A stretch of 64,000 nt of DNA from Neurospora tetraspora (lineage: Eukaryota; Ascomycota; Sordariomycetes; Sordariales; Sordariaceae). The stretch is from the NCBI RefSeq assembly GCF_033439725.1, contig NW_026944385.1, positions 1,550,001 to 1,614,000 on the forward strand. Direction: 5' to 3'. The translations under genes and the position numbers were made by a program. Shown piece after piece: positions 1 to 12,027 of the stretch (positions are counted from its first letter, which is position 1; each line of letters begins with the position of its first letter). The notes under the pieces are model-generated. The model did no database searches, was not told where the DNA came from, and saw nothing but the letters and a program-made list of their open reading frames with translations.

Positions 1-1237
1 AAATAAGTGTATGGGTTAACCAGTACATAACGCCATGGCAACAACTCCGCTGAACTGCCTGCTGAATTGAATGAAGCCTTTGCCGAGTCTTCTTCACATT
101 AATCAGCCACGTAAATGATCGCCTTGTTTTAGCGTCAGTGTCAACACCATTGGTCATGTCTTGCTTTATCATCGGCAGCACTAAGGCAAGGGCAGTCACC
201 AAGCCTGGCTGTTCCTGAGGTCATTGGAATGTAACCATTCACATCTCAGCACCTACCCAAGAGGTAAAGATGTAATTCATGCTGAAATTCAGAACATGGA
301 CATGCAATATACACGAGGCGTCTATTTCGAGAATTTAGAGTTAGTTGGCCAAGCCGTGTCACCAAGCGGGGATCATGCCCCAGATCTCTGAGGGGGGTGT
401 GGACTGTGTGAACCCGTGAGAAATGCGGTGTGTGTGTTCCCCAGATTCCATTCCGTGTCCCAGACATCCTTTTCGGATCCTTTTCTTCTTGATGATGGAT
501 GTTCCCGATGATGGAATGTCCCGATCTGGCTTAGTCAGACACAAATTGCACAATGAGGACCCAGAGGGCCATGGCCCGGGAGTGCGCGCGTGTCCGTCTT
601 GACTGATGACCCCACCAATGCAAGGGTTGCTCCACGATTTGCATTCCCCTGTGTCTGGTCCGGTGGTCCCCCGTGCCCCCCACGTGCCACCTTCCAGCGA
701 CCCTTCCAGCCTGTTTCGTCGGGGACAGCGCCCGAAAGGTGTCAGCTGGCCCTTCCCCTTGCGCGCCAAACCCGGGCGCCTGAATTTCTGATGACGGCAG
801 GACGGACCCGGGCAGGAAGGATCCCGGATGCCTTGCTGCAATGAAACTCAACAAACCGATCTCTTGACCGCCAACCTTTTTTCGCTCTCATTCTTTTAGG
901 ATTCCCCGTCCGTCTTTCATATCTCCATGTCGAATTCCCAACACAGGCCACTCAGCCATGAACCATTCCCGATTCCCTGGCTTCCAGTCCCATCAGTCGC
1001 CAGTACTCCACAACTCGATAACCTAAAAACAACAACTACTGCACGCTACTGCGCCTATAATTCTTCCGCTTACACCACCCTAGAGCCCGAATCTCCCCAC
1101 CGGCGCTTACAAGCCGACTCCCTTCCGCCACGGCCGGCCTCCGTATCGATACCCGACTCCAACCCTCGCACCGCAGGCACCTACGTAAACATCCGACGCC
1201 GTGCTCCGACCGTCCGATCTCCTAATACCGTACTCCA
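1..1237. other. Left-edge region, upstream of the patatin lipase gene
   Basis: No convincing gene is seen here. The open frames overlap one another on both strands, lack family motifs and do not join by plausible introns. The stretch from about 860 to 1237 is pyrimidine- and CA-rich and probably holds the promoter and 5' leader of the patatin gene that starts at 1238. Whatever lies to the left is cut by the window edge. Confidence 0.4.
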
Positions 1238-1241
1238 ATGA
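927..1241 (+). promoter_or_regulatory. Possible upstream ORF overlapping the patatin start codon
   Basis: An ATG-initiated frame of 104 codons ends in a TGA that overlaps the ATG at 1238 (the shared bases read ATGA). If the transcript begins upstream of 927, ribosomes finishing this frame would stop exactly on the lipase start codon, an arrangement that allows reinitiation control. The peptide is rich in Pro, Ser and Thr and matches no family I recognise. The overlap may be chance; the transcription start is unknown. Confidence 0.2.
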
Positions 1242-3721
1242 CCGACCTCCTCGTCCACGGGCCGCCAGGCATCCGTGTCAGCCCCGGCAGCCCCGAATGC
1301 AGTGATTGTGGCACTCAAAAGGGCTCTTCCCAACCCTTGGCTTCGGCACTCAAGAAAAAGAATAACAAGGTCGAAAAGCACGTCGTGTTCCGGCCCCTCT
1401 CGAAAGTCATCCGCAGCGCCAGCAACTACGTTCTGTCATGGCGTGACGGCCTCACCCAGTCAGAGAGGGAAAACAAGCGGAGGATCGAGGAGAGGATGCA
1501 GTTCCTAGAGGATGTCATGCACAATGTTTGTCCAACTGTTCACAAGTCATGCTGGTCCACGTCACACCTCCGACAATGCTGACCATTCTTCTGTAACATA
1601 CAGGCCACCAGCGCAGAGGAATGGGAAACGGCCGCCAAGGAACTCGACCACCTCGAAGGCAACGACGCGTGGAAACTCGATCCCTCGACCGGCGACTACC
1701 ACCCCGACATCATCGAGACCAAGCTACGAGACCTGGATCATGATCGGGAAAATGGCGACACAAGGGAAATGATGTATCTGGTCCGCACGGCCCTCTCACG
1801 CGACCTCGGTGGAATGGGCAACATCGACTTGTACCGCCATTCGTATGTCGGGACTAAGAAATTGATCGAGGATTATGTTGACTCGGCCGTCAAATCAATT
1901 GACGCACTGGTGGACCAAAGCACCCAAACATTGCCTGCCGACATGGAGGCCAAGGATCTGCTGGAGGGCATGTTGTACGCAAGACAGAGCTTTGGGAGGA
2001 GCGCCCTTCTTCTGAGTGGAGGAGCTACTTTTGGCATGTCGCATATTGGGGTCATCAAGTCCCTATTCGAAGCGAATCTTTTGCCTCGCATCATCTCGGG
2101 CGCCTCTGCTGGTTCCATTGTGTGCTCTATCCTTTGCACTAGGAAGGACGAGGAGATACCCGATTTGATCCAGACCTTTCCTTATGGCGATCTCGACGTC
2201 TTCGAGGGCCCCAACGACGGCATCTCCGACAGTCTGCGCAGACTTTTCACCCAAGGGAGCTGGGCCGACATAACGAACCTTACCCGAGTGATGCGATCCC
2301 TGCTTGGCGACTTAACGTTTCAGGAGGCCTACAACCGGACACGAAGGATATGCAACATTTGCGTCTCGACCGCCTCTATTTACGAGCTACCTCGGTTGCT
2401 CAACTACATTACGGCTCCGAATGTCATGATCTGGTCCGCAGTGGCCGCTTCCTGCTCCGTCCCGCTCGTTTTCCAAGCAGCCCCGTTGCTGGTCAAGGAT
2501 CCTACGACCGGCGCCCATGTTCCGTGGAACCCAACACCGCAACGTTGGATTGATGGCTCCGTGGACAACGACCTACCGATGACCCGTCTCGCCGAGATGT
2601 TCAATGTCAACCACTTTATCGTTTCCCAGGTCAACCCCCATATCGTTCCCTTTCTCTCTAAAGATGACAGGTTATATCCTCGGAACCATCCCGGCCGCCT
2701 TCGCCAACAAAAGGCTGCCGCACAAGAAAACAACAGCGAGTGGCTCTATTACCTTACCACTCTTGCCAAAGATGAGGCCGTCCACCGACTGCATTTTCTG
2801 ACTGAGTTTGGCATCTTTCCCGGTCTTCTGACGAAGCTCCGGTCTATCCTTAGCCAGCGATATTCTGGGGACATTACCATTTTGCCAGAACTTGAAATGC
2901 AAGACCTCCCTCGCATTCTCAAGAACCCAACATCTGAGTTCATGATCCGAAACTGTCTCATAGGTGAACGAGCAACCTGGCCGAAACTGAGCCGGATTCG
3001 AGACAGGCTAGCCATCGAGCTGGCCTTGGACCAGGCCGTCCACGCCCTGCGGGCCCGCGTCGTCTTTGGTAAGAGCCAAGTCGACCTCCGTCGCATCAGT
3101 GGCGCCACTCTCGGCCCAGCTGGCCAGCCCACCCCTGGCTTCCTGCGCCCTCCGTCCTCCGGAGAAGCCACGCCTGGCGAGCATCAGCATCATCGCACCC
3201 GGCATCATCACCGCAGAAGCTCTGCTAGCAGCGTCCAGATCCTCGCCTCTCGACACAGAAAGATGTACCAAAACCATGACGACGACTACCTAACTGATGA
3301 CCAATCCGAAGAGGACGAGCGTCTGGAGATGAGCTACCATAGAGGTGCCCACACTCGCCCTGGGAGCGTCACTCCGCACGCCCGAGCGCCGGTTGCCCAC
3401 ACCCTCGCCAAGCCGCGGTTGCAGAGGTCCGCTAGGAGCGCAAGCCACATGTGGGAAGGGAGACCTTGGTCCCAGGGTCACGCGCATCCTCACCATACCC
3501 ATGGTCATAGCCATGGCCTCCATCAGGCATCGCATACCTTGCAGCAACTCGTTCAGCACGGCTCGGGAGGAGACGAACCACCCTTTGACTTTTCCAGACC
3601 TTTGTCACCGCCCACGAGTCATGCGGGGAATTGTTCGACTGTGGGGGTTGACGAGATGGCCGGGGAACAGAATGTGAGGCACTCGGATGCGGATGATGAG
3701 ATTCAGAGTGATTCTGTGTAG
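1238..3721 (+). CDS. Patatin-like triacylglycerol lipase (TGL4/TGL5 type)
   Basis: Two exons, 1238-1525 and 1604-3721, are split by a 78-bp intron (GTTTGT donor, CTGAC branch site, CAG acceptor) and encode about 801 residues. Residues about 60-190 match the DUF3336 domain that precedes the patatin domain in fungal lipid-droplet lipases. The patatin core is clear: oxyanion-hole loop GGATFG at about 235-240, nucleophile elbow GASAGS with Ser about 264, and the DGS motif with Asp about 413, forming the Ser-Asp dyad. Yeast TGL4/TGL5 hydrolyse stored triacylglycerol and have acyltransferase side activity; the same role is inferred here. The C-terminal 200 residues are low-complexity, rich in His, Ser and acidic residues, and probably disordered. 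The start at 1238 is the first ATG in frame with the DUF3336 block; an upstream exon cannot be excluded. Confidence 0.9.
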
Positions 3722-4099
3722 GCAGAGGGCTTGGCAGGGGGGTTCCAGTGGATAGCTGCTATCGAGTTAATGAGAACATGTTATGCAGTATTGGTTCGTT
3801 CGGAGGACGGCGTATCGGGATTGAGAGTGGGAGGAGTTGCGGAAGTCCACGAAAGAGACATGACACGGAGATTGCATGAGGCTGAGTGACACTGTAGAAC
3901 TTTTGCATTGGTATCATTGTTATTTTGGGATACCCGAGCACATCAGTATCGACAGCGAGAAAAAGAGCCATCGAGAATACACTATTCGTTCAGTTCGTTT
4001 CCACGAGTCCTGTGCTCATCATCCGCATCATTGTTCCTATCACAATTCCACAATCGAGAACCTGGGGACGACAAGCACTTATAGGATCACGAAGACCCC
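3722..4099. other. 3' flank of the patatin gene
   Basis: This holds the 3' untranslated region of the lipase gene and ordinary-composition intergenic DNA up to a degraded MITE copy. No gene is seen. Confidence 0.4.
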
Positions 4100-4384
4100 A
4101 AGCGGTAATACCAACAGACCTAACCTCATGGAGGCACCCCTTAGCACTCTGGACCAGACCTACTCCGAACTGTCCCGAACCTCACAAAGACACAATAAAT
4201 TGCCTAGGTACCGATCGGAAATACCTTCACAAGATTTAACATGACGTATTCAACATCGGAATCAGCATATTCTGGATGAGACGAGCCTTCGAAGATGGAA
4301 CGAAAGGCATTAATTAGATATTAAAACACCTAAAGGAGTTGACGCGAGGTCTCGAGCTGCAAACAAACTAATATTGAACTGACG
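4100..4384 (+). mobile_element. Degraded MITE, copy 1 of a three-copy family
   Basis: The right two-thirds align base for base, with scattered differences, to the elements at 49031-49310 and 55887-56167. Shared blocks include the one around the TAGGTACCGATC-like site, the AAAGGCATTAAT block and the terminal block ending near CAAACTAATATTGAACTGAC. The left terminus is too diverged to place, so the start is approximate. The TA target duplication is not intact. Orientation is the same as in the other two copies. Confidence 0.65.
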
Positions 4385-4674
4385 GCCCATCGAAATATCT
4401 TCGACTTCTGAACTTTCGTCGCTTAGCGACTTTGAGCCCAGCGACTAGCGCAGCGATTATAGAGAGCGATCAATTTACTGCATTTTTGCACTCAACACCA
4501 TGAAATATCACCAAATTTGCGTCATGGGGAGGCACAGAATCACAGTGAGAATCACATGGGGAAGGGTAATTCAGACGGTAATGTGACAGATATTGATTAC
4601 AGGTAAAAATACAGCTAAAACCCCCTATTTCACATGACAGCTAACATATGAACAGAAAGGGTACGTGTAGATCT
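4385..4674. other. Spacer between MITE copy 1 and the hAT element
   Basis: No gene is seen. The stretch near 4419-4460 has several short GTCGC/GCGAC palindromes. The last eight bases (4667-4674, GTAGATCT) are the left target-site duplication of the large hAT element. Confidence 0.4.
4667..4674. repeat. Left 8-bp target-site duplication of the hAT element
   Basis: GTAGATCT immediately precedes the terminal inverted repeat starting at 4675, and the identical 8 bases follow the other end at 18309-18316. Eight-base duplications are the hallmark of hAT transposition. Confidence 0.93.
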
Positions 4675-4696
4675 CAGCGCTAGAAATAACTCAACT

Positions 4697-5966
4697 TACT
4701 CGACTCGACTCGACTCAACTTAATTCAATTCGACTTAATTCAAAGATTTTGACTGGAGTTGCAATTCAACTTGGGACCCTCGAATTGAATTACTGAATTG
4801 GCCGCCTTTCTTAGCACCCGGCAAAATCCTTAGGTTAGGGTTCAAAGTATAAAAATACATAATTTTTACCCTTAAAAGATTAACCCACCCCAACCCCAAA
4901 AGTATACCCTCGGCCATCCATCGAATTATACCCGCTCAAATAGCCAGTATAGCCGCCCAAACTACCCAGATTAGTGAAATTTTTAGTATTTCTAGATTGC
5001 AATCGAAATTGAGCATTTTAAAATTATATTGCCAACCTTTTCCCCTAGTTAATTGGACGCTACCAAACCGCCTCCAATATTCTCAATCGCTTTCGATATA
5101 TTCTTAATAACTATTAATCTCTCTCTCCCTTATTGTTAATTAGTATTAACCTCTATTTAACGTTATTAATACCGCTGTTATAATACCCGTCGTTTACAAC
5201 CCTAAAACCTCCTCCACCGCGGACAACCCGCCGACCGTCTCCCTTAAAGATTCGCCCGCTTTAATTATTACCTTCGTAGCGTTCAATAATAACCGCCGTA
5301 TCTTTATTAGGGAGCAAATTAACTTATTTAAAGCGATATACCCGGACGACTTACCTGCGAAAATATTTTAAGTCCCGAAGCTCAAGTAATAAGATGGAAC
5401 GTTTATATTAAAATTATAACTATAGTAGCATTATAAAAGAAATTCGTAGATTAGCGATTATAGTACGTACTTAATTAAAATATTTAGCGATATCGAAGTT
5501 ATAAATTATTAATATTATAATTTCTATAATAAGGTTTATATTCTATTCGCTACGTCCTCTACTGTAAGCTACCTTCGTTGCGTTTACAAATTTAAGGAAT
5601 TATCTAACCGTAATACCGCCGACGAATTACCTTTTAAACGGCCTAAATCGGTAACTGACCTCCTCAAATAATAATTTACCCCTATTATAAAGCTAATTAG
5701 CAAAACTTTCTACAAATTATTAGTAAAAATAATTGTATTATCGAAATTACTTTTAACCTTTATTAAAAATTCTATATTTTATAAATTAATAAGGTTAATA
5801 AATCGTAATATAGCCGATACGTTATTTCTTAAATTATATTATATTTTATTGACCTAGATAAAAAGCAAATATTAATTCTATTTCGGGTTTTTGAAAGAAA
5901 AGTTAGTTAATTCGTACTTTTAAAAGTACTTCTCTTTCGATTTTTAAACTTTGCCTAACGGCTTCG
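4697..5966 (+). pseudogene. Left part of the hAT body: subterminal repeats and transposase N-terminal remnant
   Basis: This stretch lies between the left inverted repeat and the Gypsy insertion. It starts with subterminal CTCGACTC-type repeats to about 4740. From about 5150 the base pattern suggests an eroded coding region continuing into the transposase half at 16353 onward, but stops in every frame prevent a firm translation. The first exon and the DNA-binding domain of the transposase would be expected here. Confidence 0.45.
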
Positions 5967-6255
5967 TGTCAAGATTGTAGTGGAAGGTAGGTTAAAGTGC
6001 CTACGGATAGCGCAAGCACGTAGGGGACGTTAAGGTAGGGGGAGGATTAAAGATATATTAATAGTTAACCCCGACAATTCTAGAGGCGAGTTCGACCGGC
6101 TATTTATATTGTTGTAAACTCTATTTTATAGTGGCTAAGTCCGCGACGGCTCCGAACCGTTCCGACGCTATACTTAATCGCTATATTATACGGATATCTG
6201 CGCTCCTTAGTATTAGTACGGGTCTAACGCCTAATAAGTCCCTAACGATCTAATA
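5967..6255 (-). repeat. 3' LTR of the Gypsy element
   Basis: It is 289 bp long and aligns end to end with 16059-16347. It keeps the terminal TGTCAAG at the left; its right end has mutated from TAACA to TAATA, a RIP-type change. Because the element reads on the minus strand, this is the 3' LTR. Confidence 0.92.
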
Positions 6256-8380
6256 TAACCCTCCTTCTCCTAAGTTTCTATTTTAGAAATTTATAAATAC
6301 TTTACGTCAGTAGCCTCCCTACCGGCGCTCTTCCGCTACTATTCCTCCGTAATTTACTTTTATAACCGAATATATTATTATTAAAACGTTATCCTCTTTA
6401 TTTTCTTTTATTTTTATATCAATATTAATTTACTATCTAATATTTATTAATTCAATGTCCCCGCCGGCTTTACTCGCTTTTTACCTACCGTTTATTATCT
6501 TTTTATTTTCTACCGGTCGCTATCTTAAATTTAAATTAATTGCCCTCCATTTTATTATATTTTACTATTTTAGGCCTAAATTGACCGCCTTCCGGTTTAT
6601 TATATTTTGCCCCCCCGTTACTATTTTAACGCTTATTGGCCGTCCTTTCGTCCTAAATTATCTTCTTCGCCTTTCTTCCATTCCTTTTTACTGCTTTCTT
6701 CTATTACCTTTCCTACCCTATTATTTAGAATTAGCCTATTTAAAAGTTTTTAATAATACCCGTATTTTCGTACTTTAGTTATTTACCCCGATTCCACCCT
6801 ATTTTATATTTTTAATTCTAATTATAAAAATCTTTCCTCCTTCCCCTCTTTTCCTCATACTCTTTTTCTTCCATCCTTTGTACGCGTTTATATATTTACT
6901 TATATTATAATTATAATTATTTTCCCAAATTCCGTTAATTAATATACCTTTTATGATTTAGCCCTTTTTATTAGGCCCGACCGCCCTTAACTTTAATAAA
7001 CGCTTTTCCTTTCTACTTTATATTTCCTATATTAATTATTTAATAATACTATTTATAATCCGTTTTATATTATCTTTTTTTTAGGAGGCTACGACCGCCG
7101 TCGCGAATTTACCCCCTAATATTATTAACGTCGCTATAATCCTAACTATAAATTACTTTGTTTATATTTAATAAAGTCTATTGAATTCCTATTCCTTTTT
7201 TATTAATATTAGCGCTAATAAAATTATTTTTGTAAATAATAATATATATTTAGCGTATCCTAAAACTTTAAACCGGCGCTTTTATAATTTCCTTTTAATC
7301 CTTTATAATTACACAGTCTCATTTTAGAGAAAAATAATTGCTATTTACGTAGGAAATATAAATAGTATTGCGCTTACCCTCGTTATTATTTTCTATAATT
7401 CCGTTAATATTTTAATAATTAGAATCTATATCCTTTGCGAACGCCTTTATATTTTTCCTTGAATACTTTCTAAATTTTATAGCTGCCACTTTAACGAATA
7501 AATGAAGCGTTACGACTTTTACTATCCTATTAATACTTACCCTATTAATTAAATTACCCTTATTATTATTTTTATTTTCGATAGCGAATAATTCGATATT
7601 ATAATTCCCGCTCTCCTAATAGCTCCCGCTACCCCTATAAATATAATTAGTCTAATTAATATCTTTTAAATTATATATTCGGCCTATATTAATATTTATT
7701 ACTTATTACTTATTAAAATATCCCTGTAACCCTACGATAGGAACGTATTAATATTAGCAGCTAATAATATAATAATAGACGAAGGTAAGATTTAAATTTA
7801 AATTATTTATTAATAGGCGTAGTAGTTACGCGGGAAAATTTAATTTTTAAGAAGATAAGTTCGATGTTTATATTAATATATAATTTGGGTTCGAATTCGA
7901 AGATTAGATGAGGCAGTTATTACAATATTTAGCCTTTTATTTTTATAATTTTCTAATTTTACTTTCATTAACAATATTATTATTTAAGGGGAAGAATATT
8001 AATTTAATAGATAATCGATAATTAGATACTAGCGTACTACTACGTTTCCAAGTTCGTTATCCTTTATAATTCTTTAATTAATTCCTCCTCCCTTCATTTA
8101 TACGCTATCGCTCGCCTTCTTAATATAATTCCCCTAATTCTAATCTAATACGTTAAATATTTTATATATTATAATTATTTCATATTCTATATGTTATAAT
8201 CATTTAATATTCTATACATTATAATTATTTAATATTTTAAATATATTATAATTACTAATATTCTATAATTATTAATACATTATAATTATTAATTGTTTTA
8301 ACTTCTTTTTATTAACTTATTTAATTTACTTTTATTAATTTAATTACTGGGCCCCCTTCGGCCTTCCTCCTTTACAACTT
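6256..8380. other. Unexplained AT-rich tail of the Gypsy element
   Basis: This lies between the chromodomain end of pol and the 3' LTR. The first bases hold the polypurine tract on the minus strand. The remainder is heavily RIP-mutated and I recognise no domain in either orientation. It might be a long untranslated tail, an extra open reading frame or another buried insertion; no further LTR or inverted-repeat pair was found in it. A 107-codon open frame at 6455-6778 is probably a chance product of AT-rich sequence. Confidence 0.35.
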
Positions 8381-11300
8381 CTTCACTTTATACACCTTTA
8401 ATAATTCCGGGCAATTTAAATCCTTTTATAATATTTATTCGTTATTATTATCCGAATACCCCTTCTACTTTACCTAATATTATTAGTTCGTTCCCAACCT
8501 TTAATATTTTATAATTATTTTTACTTTATACTATACGAAATCTACTACTTTTGGGTCGCTATAATATAATTCTAATAAAGTAATAGGGTATACCGGGTAA
8601 AAATAATAATATTCCGGAAGGATAAAACGGTAAACTATCTTTTTGTCGCTAACAATTTTAATAATTTAGAAAGGCCCTAAGAATTTATTTACTAACTTAA
8701 CGCTAGGTTTCTAGTATTTTATATTCTTCGTATTAAGGAGAATTTAATTACCGATTTCGAAATCTTTAAATTTACGCAATTTATTATACTATTTTACATA
8801 ATTTTTATTAATTTTCTCTAAAGCTTTAACGATAGCGGTTTATTCTTTAACTAATTTTATAATCCTTTCGGTAATTGCTGTAGGGAGTACGTTTCCGCGA
8901 CCCCGATTTAAATTGGCTAAACCGGGTAAGTAATAGTCGTAGAATAATTCGGACGGAGATGTATTAATAGTAATATAAAAGTAATTATTATATATCTATT
9001 CTACTATCGCTAACTTTTCGGCCCAATCTACCTACTTTAAATCATAAAAAATCTGTAAATATAATTCTAAGCTTTAATTTTATCGTTCCGTGTATTTATT
9101 TATCTATAGGTATTAAATAATATTTAAGCAGCGCCGAATATTTAACAATTTATAATAAGTTCTTTAGAAATTATTTATAAAAAGGCTCCCTCTATTAAAT
9201 ATAATAGAATTTATGAGCCCAAATAGCCGGAATATAATTTATTAAAATAAGAATGCGAATTATTGTACGGTAATTATTTTCTATATTGGAATATAGAATA
9301 TAAATTTAGTAAAACGGTCGACGATAATTAGGATAGCGTTGTAAATTCAATTAAATATAAGGTTGTAAAATTTAGGTAGGCTCGTAATGAAATTATAAGA
9401 GATATCTTATTATAACACTATTGGGATAGGCAACGATATAAGGAGCCTATATAGTTCATAATTCCGAAATTTAGTTTTTTAATATATTGGATATTTATAG
9501 ATATAGTCCTCTACGTTGGCGGCGATAGTAGGCTAGTAATAATATTAATTAATTTTCTTAAATATTTTCCGTTATCCTTAGTATCCGGCTATAATATTAT
9601 TATAATAAATATAAAAGCATTCTAATTGTATATTCTCTAATATATAAATTTAATAATAATAAAATAGTACTCTATCTTTTCCTATCTTTTAATTCTTTAC
9701 TCTCTGACTTCTTTCTAATTCTTTTTATACCTCCTCCGATATAAAAGGATCTAATCTCTACGCCTCTAATAATTACTAATTTAACGGAGGAAATTACTTA
9801 TCCTCCTTTTATACTTTTACAACTACTATATATATTTTTATATAATTAACGACGATTTTATCTACCCCTCCTCTATAACCCACGGCGACTTCGTCTATAA
9901 ATTATATTTTCTTTTTTAATACCCTTTCGTTTTTATTCTAACCCTTATACTCTTTAAATAATTCTTTATTTTTATTAGTACTATAACTCTTATACTCCCC
10001 TTCCTAATTATTATTTTCCTAATCCGATACTTAAACCAATATATCTTTTCCATTATCTTCGTATTATTCTTTCCTCTCTGCTACGGCTCTTTATATTTTC
10101 TAACCGATTAATAATACCCTCTTTATACTATTGTCCGGTATAACCTTTTTCCGTATTACTTTTCCCTTTTCTTTACCTTTCTTAATAATTTATATTAAAA
10201 AATAATTTTCTTTAATTACTTTAATAATTTCGTATAATTATAGCTTCCGCAATAACCCGTCCGTTAAATTAAATTTCCCCGCCTAATATTCAATACCGAA
10301 ACTATATACTGCTGATTCTAATACTTATTAATATTATTATACGCTAACCCTATTCTTATTTTTAAAATATTAAAAGTTTAAATAATTTATAATAATAAGC
10401 AAAGGTTCATTATTATATAATAAATATTACCTTTATACTTTTAGTGCGCTTATAATTATTAATAATTCGCCGTTGTTAACATTATAACGCGTTTCTTCCG
10501 GGGACTTTTTACAAAAAAAGAATATAATAGGGTACTAATATATTTTATATAATTACGTTAATACTACGCTAATTACGAAATCGGATATATTTAGTTTTAT
10601 TCGGATTGGTAAGGAAGGATCAAAATGCTATAATATTAGTACCTCTTAAAATCGCCGCTTTAATTCTTCGAATACTACCTTAATCGGTTCCGATAATTCG
10701 CACGATTTTTATTTCTCTTCTTTTAATAAATACGTTAATAGAATTATAATTTTGAAGTAGGACGTTATAAACTATCGATAGAACCCTATAAACCCTAGGA
10801 AAATTTGGATATTATAAATACTTTTCGGGGCTTCCTAATTTATAATCGTTATAACCTTCTCCGGATTTATCGAAATACTTTTAGGCGAAACTATATAATT
10901 TAAAAACAATACCCTCTTAGTATAGAATTTGTATTTATTTAAATTAATATATAAATTACGTTCGTATAAATATTAGAAAACTTCCTTAACGCTTTTAGAA
11001 TAATCTTCTTTATTTTTATTATAAATTATAATATTATTAAAGTAAACGATATGAAGAGTATTAATTAAACTTATTAACGTATTATTAATATACGCTTAGA
11101 AAATAATAGGAATATTAATTAATCTTATTAATATAATTAAGAATTTATAATATCCGTACTTTGTAAGAAATACCGTCTTCTCTTTACTGCTTCCATTTAA
11201 TCCGAATACGATAATATACGTCCTTTAAATCTAATTTTATAAAAATCTTCACCGACGATAACCGATCTAAAATCTTTTAAATAAGAGGTAACACTATATA

Positions 11301-11771
11301 ATTCTTCGTCATTACTTTATTAAACGTATAGTAGTCGATATATGACTTTAATTTACTTCCCTTCTTTAGAATAAAAATAATAGGAATCTTTATTAAATTA
11401 ATAGATAAACGAATTTATCTCTTATATAACGCTTCCGTTAATTATCCTCGGAATACTTCTAATTCCTTAATATTAAACGCGTAAATAGGACCTTAGGAAG
11501 CGGACTCTCTTTCGATTAAATTGATGTAATATTTTAAATAGTTATATTATAGTAGGGGTATAGCCGATACTTCGAATATTTATTAAAATTCTTTATACTT
11601 CGGAAGGATTATCGGTTCGGCGGCAACCGTCTCTTCCTCCATAAGTTTGGCGACGAGCGGCTTCGGAATTACTAATTTTAATAAAGGTTCTAACAGTAAG
11701 TAAATTCTATTTAATATAATTCTAAAAATTCTAAAAGGTATATCCGGGGATATATTAATAGATATAGGAGT
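8381..11771 (-). pseudogene. Gypsy pol remnant: reverse transcriptase, RNase H, integrase, chromodomain
   Basis: Read on the minus strand with stops and shifts, the order is that of a chromovirus. The reverse transcriptase begins near 11580 with a block equivalent to VDYRGLNK at about 11307-11346 (now YIDYYTFNK). Its catalytic box at about 11025-11060 reads YFNN where YLDD is expected. The connection and RNase H follow to about 10200, then an integrase zinc-binding and core region at about 9600-9000. Near 8400-8560 come a segment like HPVFHVSLLEPY and a chromodomain-like YIKxKGY stretch. Asp-to-Asn changes in the active site match RIP (G to A on the coding strand). The frame continues past the inner LTR insertion at 11772-13917. 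Confidence 0.8.
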
Positions 11772-12027
11772 TGTCATGGGGCTAGAGCCTAGGGGTTAAG
11801 CTTGGCTATTGCCAAGTCGTATCCTATCTTATCGATAAGAATGCGAGCCTTTTGGTTGGCTAGACCTATATACTTGCCTGGCCCGTGCGGTTTTGGCACT
11901 GGTTGTACAAAATCTTTTTTCGATTGTACCCATCTGGTGTAATCTTTTCTCTCTTGCTTCCTCTATTAAATATAATATTTCAGTTATATAATTATACGTT
12001 ATACTTTACTCGTATAGACCCGTTATA
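11772..12027 (+). repeat. 5' LTR of the inner element
   Basis: It is a direct repeat of 13672-13917. Its first 190 bases keep many CpA and TpG dinucleotides and look much less RIP-mutated than the partner copy, while its right end is mutated. Confidence 0.88.

Noticed and set aside
6455-6778. A 107-codon frame in the Gypsy tail
   Set aside because: It is composed almost wholly of Leu, Phe, Tyr and Ile codons expected from RIP-mutated DNA; no family resemblance.
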